The notes beneath the pieces were generated by a model that was not told the origin of the DNA, did no database searches, and saw nothing but the letters and a program-made list of their open reading frames with translations. Shown piece after piece: positions 11,164-21,180 of a stretch of DNA of 64,000 nt; the stretch's first letter is position 1; every line of letters begins with the position of its first letter. Position numbers and translations under genes: made by a program. Source of the stretch: Zizania palustris (Eukaryota > Streptophyta > Magnoliopsida > Poales > Poaceae); assembly GCA_019279435.1 (NCBI GenBank), contig JAAALK010000289.1:32555067-32619066 (forward strand), given 5' to 3'.

Positions 11164-11348
11164 CTACAAAAGAGAGGATATTTTTGTAATTTAGTGCCAA
11201 GAGATCTGACCAAATTTTTTGCTCCGATTCCATATGTCGTACCTCTGCTTCTTCAAACTTCCTGATCATAATGTCAAACTTCGCGTCCATCTCCATGATC
11301 TTCGTCGCCTTCCTGGTGGTGTATCTAGGTCTCTCCAGGTCGATTTGT

Positions 11349-11361
11349 GGCTCTGATACCA
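11349..11361 (-). other. primer-binding site, initiator Met-tRNA type (N1 right end)
   Basis: Sense TGGTATCAGAGCC, the usual plant Met-tRNA primer site, two bases inside the 231-bp LTR. Downstream sense sequence encodes a short acidic/basic stretch (MEMDAKFDIMIRKFEEAE) resembling gag N-termini of small chromoviruses. Confidence 0.8.
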
Positions 11362-11363
11362 AT

Positions 11364-11594
11364 TGTCAAGGGGAACAACAAGAATTTGTGGATTCTCGAG
11401 CACGAGCAACCTGCCGAGCCGCCGCACTTATTACATCAACTTAGTTTATATACAATCAGGAGCACACACTCACACAGGCTCAGCCCACTTACGCCACCCA
11501 CTCTAGCCCAATAACCTTTGCATTCGGTTTCCTTGCCCTGGCATCTTTGATACTCTGTTCATCACCCAGCACACCAGCTGCATCTTCCTTAACA
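11364..11594 (-). repeat. 231-bp LTR at the right end of N1
   Basis: Sense ends TGTTAAGG and CCTTGACA form an 8-bp inverted repeat with the canonical TG and CA. A TATATAAAC box lies inside in sense orientation. A short LTR with this primer site fits the Reina lineage, which is an inference. No matching copy is present at the left end. Confidence 0.65.
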
Positions 11595-11846
11595 AACTCT
11601 AGCTAGGGGCCCCTCACCGAAGGCAACCTCAAGGCCTATTTGGCCGAGGGCATCGAGAGAAGGACCTGCAAAGCCTTGGAGTGGGCGGGCTGTAGGAAGC
11701 AAGTGCCTTCGGGGAATACACATTTGATCGAAGGCTTGGACGAAGAGTATATCAGCGGAGCTTCCACCATCCACCAATATCCTTCGGACTTCGACTCCTG
11801 CTATGTCAGCTGAAACGACAAGGGGGTCAGCATGGGGGAATTTCAC
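11595..11846 (-). pseudogene. aspartic protease of G1, truncated
   Basis: Contains VEVRRILVDGGSSADILF, the single active-site triplet region in the form DGGSS seen in Tat-like elements, then FAGPSLDALGQIGLEVAFGE. It is cut by N1's LTR at 11594 and the remaining protease is not found on the far side. Confidence 0.8.
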
Positions 11847-11969
11847 CCCTACAGCATCATGGGCAGAAAATGAAATGGGTACATGGGACTACTAGGGCAT
11901 TTCTACAGCCGAGTTCGAAGTCCCTATATGCCCTACTTCGCGAACATAATCCCTTCACTAGCGCTTCGA

Positions 11970-13417
11970 CATATTACCAAGAGTCCCCCCTCCGGAGATG
12001 GGTAGGACCACTCATTTGCCGCTATCTTGAGGGTCCTCTTGCTTCGGTGGTGGTATAATGTTGGCCACCAGAAGTTGCATTGGTGCTTCAGGATTGCCGG
12101 CCTGCCCCACAGCTTGTACAGGCTCTAATCGTGTTGCTGGAGGAGCTCGATCTGTAGTGCCTCGCCCTAAACTTCTCTTGAGGTACTCGCCCCGGAGAGC
12201 CAATATAGACTTACAGTCTTTTGTGGCATAGCTTCTGTTTTCACCATGTACACAACAAAAAAGAGCCTGGCCCCGGCCAGCCGGTTTTTCTTGTGGCTTC
12301 GAAGTACTAGCCTTATTAACTTGAGCCTGTTGATAGTTGAAAGGCATCTTCAGAGCGGAGGGGGTAATATTCAATACTTCAGAGCGGAAGTGTTTCTTTC
12401 CCCTTCTATGATCATTAGGGCGATTATCGAAGTGGACTTGCGGAGGAATCGGAGCTTCTGGCTCCATCTTGACTTCTCTAGGGAGGGCTGGTGTGGGCAC
12501 CATAGTTCTTCGGAGGCAGCCTTCTTCTGCCTTGGCATACTGTTTGAAGTATGCCATTAGTTGTGCTACTGAAGACATCGGCTTCTAGTGAAGTTTGCTA
12601 AGGAGGTCGAGATTCAAAACACCTTCGCGCGCCGCATCCACCACAGAAGATGTAGACAAGCCTTTTATTTGAGACTTGGTGTGGGCGAAGCACGTGAAGT
12701 ATTCTCGAAGGGTTTCTCCTGCCTACTGCTTCACCTGAAAAAGGCTTCCCATAGACATTGGGGCTACGAACGTTCCTTGGAAATTACTCACAAATTTCCT
12801 TTTCAATTGTTCCCATGACTTAATTGATCCTGGCTTTAGAAACCAGAACCAACGAAGGGCCACACGTTCCAACGCGAGAGGGAAACATTTTCCATTGTAT
12901 TCTGAACCTCTCCACTGGCTTCTATTGCAAGGGCATAAGAATGAGAGAATTCTCTAGGATCAGACCCTCCGGAGTACGTGTGCAGCTTCGAGGCTCTGAA
13001 CCTAGGATCGAAGCGCACCTTCTGCAAGTCTGAATGAAGCGGGGATTCATTGTCGAAGGAGGCATTCTCGGGATAATCATCAGGGTCACCATCTTGATGC
13101 ACTTCCGAAGCAGGAGGGATGGCTTGAGGGCGAAGCCTGTTCATAGCCTTATGCCTCCATCTTGCTACTTCTGCCTGAAGCTACACTACCTAAGCAGCCT
13201 CATTCTCAGGAAGGTCTTCGCTTCCTCCGGAGGTGTCCTTCGGGTCTTCAGAACCGACATAATCAGTTCGAAGTATAGACGGAGCTACCCGAGGGACTCT
13301 GGCTGCTCGAGGTATAATGACTACTTCGGGAGTTTGGGGAACAACTGAAGGTCCTGCACCGTGGGTCCGAGTGGACCTTCGGGGAGGATCAGTGGCTAGA
13401 CTCCGCTTGGGAGGCAT
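11970..13417 (-). pseudogene. gag of G1
   Basis: Starts with ATG at 13417 (MPPKRSLATDPPRRSTRT). The capsid core is split over several frames: RFRASKLHTYSGGSDPREF, then KSWEQLKRKFVSNFQGT and MGSLFQVKQ, then SSVAQLMAYFKQYAKAEEG from 12578. The tail holds the Tat-type knuckle CVHGENRSYATKDC rather than a classical CCHC. Stops and shifts near 12588-12836 disable it. It lies directly after the primer site. Confidence 0.8.
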
Positions 13418-13604
13418 GACTTACGAATCTAAGGTCCGAAAACCAGAGGCTTCAAATTATTGAGGAAGGCGAGGAAAGGCATTCAAACTGTATTTTCAAG
13501 CCCCTTGCCGAAGGGTGTGCAGAATCTTAAGACTCCGAAACTCCCTCCACAAACGCTCTTCGAAATACAGGCAGTGGCAGAGAACTAGCTTTTATAACTA
13601 GGCT

Positions 13605-13622
13605 CCCCACGGACGGCGCCAA
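13605..13622 (-). other. primer-binding site of G1
   Basis: Sense TTGGCGCCGTCCGTGGGG just inside the 5' LTR. TTGGCGCCGT is the usual start of this site in many grass gypsy elements. Confidence 0.75.
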
Positions 13623-13626
13623 CTAT

Positions 13627-14110
13627 TGGCGTAAATATTACGCTAACAGGTTCTTCAAGGTTAAGAACTAACAAATGAAGTGTTTGTGAAAGCGGACTAT
13701 CTCAAGCCTTTGAATAGGATAATAGCTCGAAGTAGTTCGAAGTTTTGTATTGAATATCTGAGTATTCGATGATATTACGTGATGAGAAGAGGGTATTTAT
13801 AGGTAAAAACTCTAAGGAAAAGATTTTTACCCCTCTATTACAACCGACATAGTGGAAACTATTTCGGTACCCCGAATAGGGCTAATATGGTAAAGTATGT
13901 TCGAAGGAGGTAGAAAGGTAGATGTCCCATCCTTCTGGTTGTTTTCCACTTCGGAGGAGAAGCCTTCGGAGGGTCTCTTCGGACTGGAGTCTGGACGAAC
14001 CCTCCGACTTTAAACCTTCCAGTTGGAGACAAGTCTTGGACTTGAAGTTTATGATTTGTCTTAGTCTTGGAATATTGAAGATCCTAGGGATGAAGTATTT
14101 TCCCCCAACA
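13627..14110 (-). repeat. 5' LTR of G1
   Basis: Sense TGTTGGGGG to TTTACGCCA, 484 bp, with TATAAATA at about 13793-13802. Matches 1-488. On its right it abuts G2 RT sequence. Confidence 0.9.
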
Positions 14111-14700
14111 ACCTCTTTCATGAATCATGAATCCTAAGAACTTGCCTGTCGACACGCTAAAAGCACATTTGAGCGGGTTCATTTTTAAGCCATATTGGTG
14201 CATCCTATCAAAAGCAACTCTTAAATCGGCTAAGTTGTTTCCCATCATGTCCGATTTGACTACAACATCATCTATGTATACTTCTAACATGACTCCTAGC
14301 AAGTCATGAAAGATCAGGTTCATAACACATTGATATGTAGCGCCAGCATTCTTTAAACCAAAAGTCATAATGACCCACTCAAACAAGCCGACAAAACCAG
14401 AGCATCGAAAGGCTGTCTTGTAGCGTCCTCTTCGGCCATAAAAATTTGATTATAACCGGCGTTGCCATAAAAAAGATTAGTACCTTTTGTCTTGAAGCAT
14501 CGTTGATTAACATGTCGGCTATCAGCATAGGATACTCGTCTTTCGGAGTGGCCTTGTTCAGATCCCTGTAATCAATACAAACTCATATATTTCCACTCCC
14601 CTTCTTTTCTACAAGCTCAATGTTAATGACCCATTCAACATACCTACATGGCCTAATAAACTCAGCCTTGAGTAATCATTCTATCTCCTCTTTAACTAGG
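14111..14700 (-). pseudogene. reverse transcriptase of G2, interrupted by G1
   Basis: Clear RT palm: FEWVIMTFGLKNAGATYQ, LEVYIDDVVVKS (YIDD box), LKMNPLKCAFSVSTGKFLGF, then the frame runs into G1's LTR. Upstream, in shifted frames, come INIELVEKKGSG and CIDYRDLNKATPKDEYPM. It is non-functional because of stops, at least one shift and the G1 insertion. Confidence 0.85.
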
Positions 14701-15953
14701 TCATAGATGATCGAATTAAAGCGATGAGGAGACTGTTTATAAGGCCTAAACCCGAGTTTAATAGGTAGCCGATGTTGCACGAGCTCGCGTCTTAATCCGA
14801 GCATCTCGCTATACTCCCATGTGAAACAATCAACGTATGACCGAAGAAGCTTTATTACTTCGGCCTTCTCATCAGCCTGTAAATGTTGGTTTACAAAAGT
14901 CGGCCTTGGAATGCTACCATTGCCTATATCGACTTCTTCTAAGGGATCGACCGACGCAAATCCTTGTCCTAACTTTTCTACTTTGCTAAAGTTTTCAATG
15001 GCCTCGGCAATACCATCTTTAGAAGATCGATATTGCTCTATGTGCGACTTTAGCCAATCAAGATTATTTTTACTAGACATGACTAGTAATTTAGAAATAG
15101 TTGCGCTACATCAGCTGGCTTTACAGACACGTGTACGAAACTTCCTTCGGATACGCTAATAAAGTCGTAATCCGAAAGGTATCTACCTACCTAATAGACA
15201 TTCTACTTTTTCATGAATGGTGTCGATGGATACATCGGCCAATGCTACCTGGTCCGAAGTGTCTGCTGGTATTACTTCTTCGTCGTCACCGTCCCATTGT
15301 ATCAGGCATTGGTGCAAAGTAGAAGGAATACAAAAATTTGCGTGAATCCAGTCACGCCCAAGCAACACACTGTAGTTACCTTGCGCATCAATGATGAAGA
15401 ATGTTGTTGGTAATGTCTTGTTACACACCGTCAACTTCAAGGAGAGTATGCCTTTTGCTTTAGAACTCTCGTCATTGAAGCCGTTGAGCATTAGGTTTGT
15501 TTTCTTCAAGTCTTCCTTGCCCCTGCCAAGCTTCTTCAAGAAAGTGTAAGGCATCAAGTTGATAGTGGAGCCACTGTCGACAAGCATTCTGGAGATCGGC
15601 TTCCCGTCAATGTGCCCCCTGATGTAGAGAGGCTTTAGGTGATGAGCCGTATCCTCAGGTTTCTCGAAAACAGCATTTCGTGGGCTGAGGTTTAATTGAG
15701 CGACCTCAACCTCGTCTTGTGGTAGAGAGAACTCAGCAGGAAGCATGATGACGTTGATGTCCATCGTGTGAGGTGCGGTCCCCTCGAAGATGGGTGAGTA
15801 GTCGTCGTCGAGCATGTCGTCGTTGTCGCTCGGAACGGGAGCTGGGCTCTTTGTCTCCTTTGGTTTAGGCTTCCATACCTGTTTCAAAATTGGCCGAGGG
15901 AGGATTTCTTCAAAAATGGCATCTTGCTCATCCTCGGCCTTCTTTTCATGCAT
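14701..15953 (-). pseudogene. protease and RT N-terminal region of G2
   Basis: Two frames. The first (15953 to 15183) holds the aspartic protease with ISRMLVDSGSTINLMPYTFL and the downstream FSVLLGRDWIHA-like segment (NYSVLLGRDWIHANFC). The second (15080 to 14676) holds the pre-RT linker and RT start (LRSYVDCFTWEYSEMLGL, HRLPIKLGFRPYKQ). Stops between 15081 and 15182 separate them. The gene order gag-protease-RT is kept. Confidence 0.8.
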
Positions 15954-18900
15954 TTCCTGTGATCGCAGACATTGTAGGCATCTTTTCTATGATTTGGACA
16001 TGCTTGGAGGTGCCCAAGATGGTTGTGGCTTGGTATCAAGTTCCACCACATTGCTTCTGTGATTTTTGGCTGAAGGGGTGTCACCCAGGTTGGCCTTGGG
16101 TGTCTTATACTTGGTAGGCACCTCACTACAGGCCCTGTCGGTCGGACCAGCCTCATTTGGCCGTTCGGACCGGGCTTAAAAACTGGCCTCGGCCGGACTA
16201 GGGGACTTACCTTCGTCGGGCTTCGGCGAAGGGGCCTTCGGGATTGGGACTTCCTGAGAACCTACCCTGACGGTGATAGCTTTGGACTCCCTATTCGCCT
16301 CCTCGTGCCCATCTCGCTTGGCTCCATCTTGTGCGAGTCGATTCAGAGGTACTATGGACAGCTGGTGGAAGATGTCTCCCTTCACCATGTCTGTTTGTCC
16401 CTGCCAATTATAATACTCCGAAGGAAAATAGGGGGCAATGTTACACTACGAAGGGTACTCCAGGGGCGAGGTGTAGTTCGGAGCCCATGGGGTTCCCGCC
16501 CAATTGTATGGCAGAGGCATTGGTGGCTCTAGTGGCTTCGCCCACTGTGAGTCGAATCCATTGCCCGAGGGGGGTTCAGCCACATCGAAGGTATTTCAGA
16601 CCATATTAGCGAAGGGTCCTGCTAGGCTAGAGGTATGTTTGGCCATTGTGAGCCGAAGCCTCCCACCGGAGGGTTCGCCTAGAACCCAGCTGAGTTCGGC
16701 CATTGGAGTCCGAGCTCATTGTGCAAAGGGTTCGGCCATTGGGGGTTGAACTAGTTATGCGGAGGGTTCGACCATTGGGGTCCGAACCCACTATGTGGAG
16801 TGTTCAGCCACTAGGGTCCAAACTCACCCTTCTGGAGGTTCGGCTGCTGGGTTCCGAACTCATTGTGCGGAGGGTTCGGCCATTGGGGTCCGAACCCACT
16901 GTGTGAAGGGCTCGGCCATTGGGGTCTGAAGCCACCCTCTGACTTCATTGGCCCCTTTGGCTGTCTTAGCTTTTTTGGACGGGGGCCTGTTTCCTTGGCT
17001 TTTTTGTGTTTGTTTAACAACATCTGGTATGTCACCTTTGGTTTCTTATGAGCCCTAGCAGAAGGTGACATGTTGACATTCCTTTTCCACACTCCTACTT
17101 TAGGGTTCTTTGGTACAAGTGTGCATGTGCGCGATTCTCCAATAATGACCTCTTTCCCCTTAGTTGACTCGGCATGTTTTGGCCGAATCAGTACTTTGTT
17201 CTCGTCGAGGTCGATGGTGTTCATAGGAAAGGAGTCTTTGTCCAGCTTCATCTTTGGACTGGGGTCTATTTTCAATCGTCCTTCTTCTATGGTCGATTGA
17301 ACCTGCCGACGAAAAACATTGCAGTCGTTAGTATAATGAGAATGTTAATCATGCCTCTTACAGTAGGGGCGTTTCTTTAGCTCGTCGGTAGTTGGAATGA
17401 CTTGGCCCTTAGGCAACCCGAGAAGCTGGCTCTTCAAGAGGAAATCAAATATTTTATCGCACTTAGTTATATCAAACGTGTATTTGAGTTTGCTAGGCTG
17501 ACTCTTAGTGGGAGACAACCGTAACTCAGAACAAGTGATGGGTTTTCTCTTAGCATTCCAAACCCATTCGGCCGCATACATGTCAGCCTAATCTTCTCCT
17601 TCATCCAATTTTTCCTCGTCGGAGTGTTCCATGATGTGGTCAACAGCCCTAGGCTTGTTGAATGTTTTAATAAACTTTTTATCTTTGACTTGGCCTTCTT
17701 GGACCAGAGCCTGCTGTAAGACTTGGCTAACTTCTAAAAAGTTTTGGTTGTCTAGCCTCTCTTTGATCTCATAACACAACCCGTTTAAAGCTAGATCCGC
17801 CAAATCCCTCTCTGAAATATTGAGACTAAAACATTGGTTTCTAGTATCTCTAAAGAGCTTGATGTACTCAGAGACACTCTCGCTAGATTTATGTTTTACC
17901 GATGTCAAGTGTGAAAGCCTGAGTTCTATTTTGCCCGTATAAAAATAATCATGGAACTTTTGTTCCAATTGAGCCCACGTTTGGACGGAGTTCGGCGGGA
18001 GCACCGAAAACCAAGTGAAAGTGGTGCCGGATAGTGAGAGAGAAAATAGTCTAAGTTTTAAAGCGTCCAACCCACTAGCTTCTCCACACTATGCTAAGAA
18101 TTGGCTGACATGCTCTAGTGTGGTCTTGTTACCCTCACCATAAAACTCGATGAATTCAGGAACTCTATAGACGCGAGGGTAGGGTATGGTGTCAAAGTGG
18201 TCGGGGTACGGCTTTTGGTAAACCCTAGCCCGACTCCTAGGCACGAAACCGGTGCATTCCCTAAATAGTGCATGAATCTGCTCCTCGATGTCATCCTAGA
18301 CCCCTAACTGCGCACGTCTCTCATGTGGGGGCTCGACACACAGCGGTATGTCGGCGTGTCATCTGCGAGGGTCTTCCTCACACGCTGGCTCGGGATACAT
18401 TACATGTTCAGGTCTATGCGTCTGTGTTGGAGCATATGGCACAGGTAGCGCAGGAAAAGCTGGTGCGGGCATCGGTGGCGTGCAATAAATAGGGTTAGCT
18501 TGGCCATGGATGTAGTGGCTCGTCTCGGCCATACATGCCGAGGCCGGAGACGTGATGGTCTTGCTAGAACTACCGTCAGTTCTGCTATAGCTACGATTCA
18601 CCGGGGGTAAACTAGCGATTGGAGTTGGAGGAATGGCCTCAGTAAAGCCGAACCTTCTAAGTGTCGCCTCTACCTGAGAGCTAACTACCGAATCTAAACG
18701 GTTGCTAGCGAAGCGCTAACAGCTTGATCTACTGATGCGGCTATTTTTTTCAATCTCTAAAGAAGATAAAGGAGGCGATACTGGTGTTACCTGGGTCCGA
18801 GCGAGGTCGGGGGCGTTGACGTCACGCTTGATGAAACCTGTGCGTGTCTTGACATAGCTCCCAAGCATGAGGTCTTGTAGCGCTTTCATTTTTGCCTCGA

Positions 18901-19051
18901 TCTCTGCCCATTCTTCTTCGGGGATATATTCAAGGGTAGGCGTCATAATATTGCAGTTGTTGATTTCTGCGCCACCCACGGGGTCCATTGGCGTCGTAGA
19001 TGTCGTAGTCGTTGGTGACATACCCGCAGCCAATGTAGATGTACTTGTCAT
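15954..19051 (-). pseudogene. gag of G2
   Basis: Starts at ATG 19051 (MTSTSTLAAG), with a low-complexity N-terminus. Capsid core at 18070-17588: DALKLRLFSLSLSGTTFTWF, WAQLEQKFHDYFYTG, SVSEYIKLFRDTRNQC, LALNGLCYEIKERL. Next comes the linker ending KKRPYCKRHD with the following histidine and cysteine, the atypical Cx2H-type knuckle of this grass family. The C-terminal part has a 12-residue repeat (see 16685-16935). Several frames and stops are present, including at 17345 and 17588. Confidence 0.8.
16685..16935 (-). repeat. 36-bp tandem repeat in G2 gag (about 7 units)
   Basis: The landmark TTCGGCCATTGG or close variants recurs about every 36 bp (16694, 16730, 16767, 16803, 16839, 16875, 16911). 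In sense it encodes a 12-residue repeat, GFGPQWPNPPHN-like. A weaker relative of the flanking sequence occurs in G3 at about 46850. Confidence 0.8.
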
Positions 19052-19070
19052 GTTCGCATAGCCTTCCCTA

Positions 19071-19082
19071 GCGGAGTCGCCA
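19071..19082 (-). other. primer-binding site of G2
   Basis: Sense TGGCGACTCCGC directly next to the LTR end. G3 has the same site with one change (TGGTGACTCCGC). Confidence 0.6.
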
Positions 19083-19089
19083 AAAAGTG

Positions 19090-19173
19090 TGTTGACACAA
19101 AAACGTGCCCCGCACTTCGGTCAGTTCGATGATCCAAAAGTGTGTGGATACTTAGGGAGTCGCCAAAAAAGTG
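19090..19173 (-). repeat. truncated 5' LTR of G2
   Basis: Plus strand begins TGTTGACAC after the primer site. Only about 84 bp remain before C1 sequence. A second copy of the primer/LTR junction (GGAGTCGCCAAAAAAGTGTG) lies at about 19159-19178, at the breakpoint. Confidence 0.55.
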
Positions 19174-20332
19174 TGTTGGCTAATGTTTGTTATTCCCCTC
19201 AACCTCCCTCCCGGCGTCATCTTTCAACGACAGAACATATTCTTGTCCTTGATAATTCTAGGGTCTGAATACTCAGGGAAAAATATGAGTGTGTATATGG
19301 AGCCGTTGATGGATGATTTAGTCTGTGTATTGGAAGACGGTGTGTGGACATATGACCGATCTACAAATACAAACTTCAGAATGCATGTCTGGTACATGTA
19401 CTCTATGCATGACCTGCCAGCATATGTGATATTTTGCAGCTGGTGCATGCATGGCAAGTTTGCATGCCCGATTTGTTTGTCGACTCTAAAGTTCATTTGG
19501 TTGGCCAAAGGTGGCAAATATTCCTCGTTTGACAAGCACTGACAATTCCTTCCTCGAAACCATCCATTCAGGAAGGATAGGAAGAACTTTTATGAAAGGT
19601 GTGTCTGTTAAAGACTCAGCACCACCTAAGATGACCTCGGCCGATGTTCGTGCTTAGTTAGAGTCTTTGCAAATAAATACACAAGGAGATGGTTTTATCG
19701 GATATAGTGAGCATCATGCAAGGACTCACAAGCCATATTTATGGAATCTTCTTTATTTCGTTGATCTCCTTCTTACGCACAACATTGATGTAATGCACAC
19801 CGAGAAGAATGTTGTCGAGGCCATTTTCGGCTCAATCAAGGATATTTCCGAGAAGACGAAAGACAACGTCAAGGCCCGAGTGGATCAAGAGTCTATATGC
19901 AACAAACCCAAGCTCGACATGATACCTCCTAGAAGCGAGAAATCCTAGACGAAGCCAAAGTCCGGTTTTGTTCTAACAAGGGCACAAAGGAGGGAAGTAC
20001 TAGAGTGGTTTCAAACCTTGATGTTTCTTCATGGCTATGCACCTAATCTGAAGAGTGTAGTTAATCTAGCTACTCCACGAATAAACGGGCTCAAGAGTCA
20101 TGACTATCACATATGGATTGAGCGGCTGCTCCCGGTGATGATTCGAGGCTATGTCCCTGAGGATGTATGGCGAGTGCTAGTTGAATTGAGCAATTTCTTC
20201 CGGCAACTTTGTGCTAAAGACTTGTCTCACACCGTAGTATGAGACATGGAGGCACTAGCACCCGTGTTGCTCTACAAGCTGGAAAAGATCTTTCTGCGCA
20301 TTTTTTTCCAATCCGATACAACATATGATCTT
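19174..20332 (+). pseudogene. C1: CACTA TNP2 transposase, block 1
   Basis: TNP2-type transposase (Transposase_21 region). Frames show NLPPGVIFQRQNIFLSLIIL, MEPLMDDLVCVLEDGV, ACPICLSTLKFIWLAKGGKY, then YLWNLLYFVDLLLTHNIDVM with HTEKNVVEAIFGSI, the conserved block around a catalytic Asp. KSHDYHIWIERLLPVMIRGY follows (start of the DUF4218-like part). Several stops and shifts. The N-terminus is missing at the G2 junction. The frame continues after C2 at 34918. Confidence 0.85.
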
Positions 20333-20344
20333 CACTACTACAAA
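20333..20344 (+). repeat. left terminal inverted repeat of C2
   Basis: CACTACTACAAA, preceded by CTT (target duplication). Exact reverse complement of 34906-34917. Confidence 0.95.
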
Positions 20345-20670
20345 GCGACATTGTAGCGGTAGGCAAAAACGACCTGTAGTGGCGGGCATCCAGTCCGTCA
20401 CTGCTCTAACGCCACTGCTAAACCTGGTTAGCAGTGGCGGGCAGAGTGCCCGCCACCACTGTGTCAACAGTAGTGGCAGGCTCGCTGACATCATCTGCCC
20501 GCCACTGCTGTTAGCAATAGCAGTGGCGGGCAGATGATGTCAGCGAGCCCGCCACCACTGTGTCAACAGCAGTAACAGGCACGCTGACCTCATCTGCCCG
20601 CCACTACTGTTAGCAACAGCAGTAACGGGCGCGCTGAACTCATCTGCCCGCCACTACTGTGTTTACCCCA
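20345..20670. repeat. left subterminal repeats of C2
   Basis: At least ten copies of AGTGGCGGGC or its complement GCCCGCCACT in both orientations, some as near-perfect hairpins around GTTAGCAATAGC. In En/Spm such repeats bind the TnpA protein. That role here is by analogy. Confidence 0.8.
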
Positions 20671-21180
20671 TTACACAGAATGTTGTAAACCTTAATTCAC
20701 AGTCCTACAAACCAAAACACAGAAATTATATGCTTCACACAGCCATCCACATACACAGTAGCAAAACATCCACATATCCACAACAGCAACACATCAACAT
20801 AACAACAACTCATCCATCTCATCAATTTACAAATTTACAAAGTTTACATTATATGCTTCACACAACCATCTACATACACAACAGCAAAACATCCACATAT
20901 CGACATACACATCCACAACAGCAACACATCAACATAACAAAAACCCATCTCATCAATTTACAAATTTACAAAGTTTACATTTCATCACACATCAAGTTTA
21001 AAAAGTTTACATCTATCAAAATTTCAAAATTAACCATTGTTTCACAAATACATGCTCATGCGGTTTATGTTTTCTTGGAAGGCCAACTCATATCTTGCGC
21101 ATCTTTTTTTTGCTTCTCAGCTTCAAAATTTTTATTGATTTGTTGTACTTGCCTTTTCATTCTTCCGGCCCAATCATACA
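20671..21180. repeat. 123-bp tandem duplication and non-coding sequence in C2
   Basis: The sequence starting ATGCTTCACACA is repeated once with a 123-bp offset (20731 and 20854), rich in CACAACAGCAAC. The remainder to 21180 is AT-rich 3' flank of the minus-strand gene. Confidence 0.7.

Larger units (their letters stand above)
8668..11594 (-). mobile_element. N1: composite gag-only LTR retroelement nested in G1
   Basis: Reads on the minus strand: a 231-bp LTR with Met-tRNA primer site at the right, an uncharacterised ORF, a chromovirus-like gag with CCHC zinc knuckle, a polypurine tract, then the start of an LTR. No protease, RT or integrase lies between gag and the polypurine tract, as in gag-only non-autonomous (TR-GAG-like) elements. 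The two LTR pieces do not match: the left begins TGTAACATCCC in sense, the right TGTTAAGG. N1 is therefore either a fusion of two elements or has lost its partner LTRs. The host protease-RT linker is missing too, so the junctions have been rearranged. Confidence 0.6.
1..14110 (-). mobile_element. G1: decayed Tat-like Ty3/gypsy LTR retrotransposon
   Basis: The element reads on the minus strand: 5' LTR (right), primer site, gag, protease, RT, RNase H, a second RNase H, integrase, a long 3' region, and 3' LTR (left). The LTRs at 1-488 and 13627-14110 are clearly homologous and differ at roughly twenty positions by eye. A second RNase H after the first is a known mark of the Tat lineage, and so is a long region after integrase that carries extra genes. 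It is interrupted by N1 at 8668-11594. Every coding domain is broken by stops or shifts. Its right edge cuts the RT of G2, so G1 inserted into G2. The target duplication cannot be checked because the left flank lies outside the window. Confidence 0.9.
14111..19173 (-). mobile_element. G2: 5' part of a Ty3/gypsy element
   Basis: Minus-strand order from the right: truncated LTR, primer site, gag, protease, RT. RT ends at G1's LTR and the remainder would lie left of the window. At the right the LTR is cut at 19173 where C1 transposase sequence starts. The gag is the same family as G3's. Confidence 0.85.

Noticed and set aside
11126..11362. An independent 78-codon gene beginning at the primer-binding site
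   Set aside because: It starts from a non-ATG codon within the primer site and is best read as the leader or gag N-terminus of the N1 right-end element.
20345..20670. A CRISPR-like array of short repeats
   Set aside because: Repeats occur in both orientations with irregular spacing at a CACTA end in plant DNA. They are subterminal repeats.
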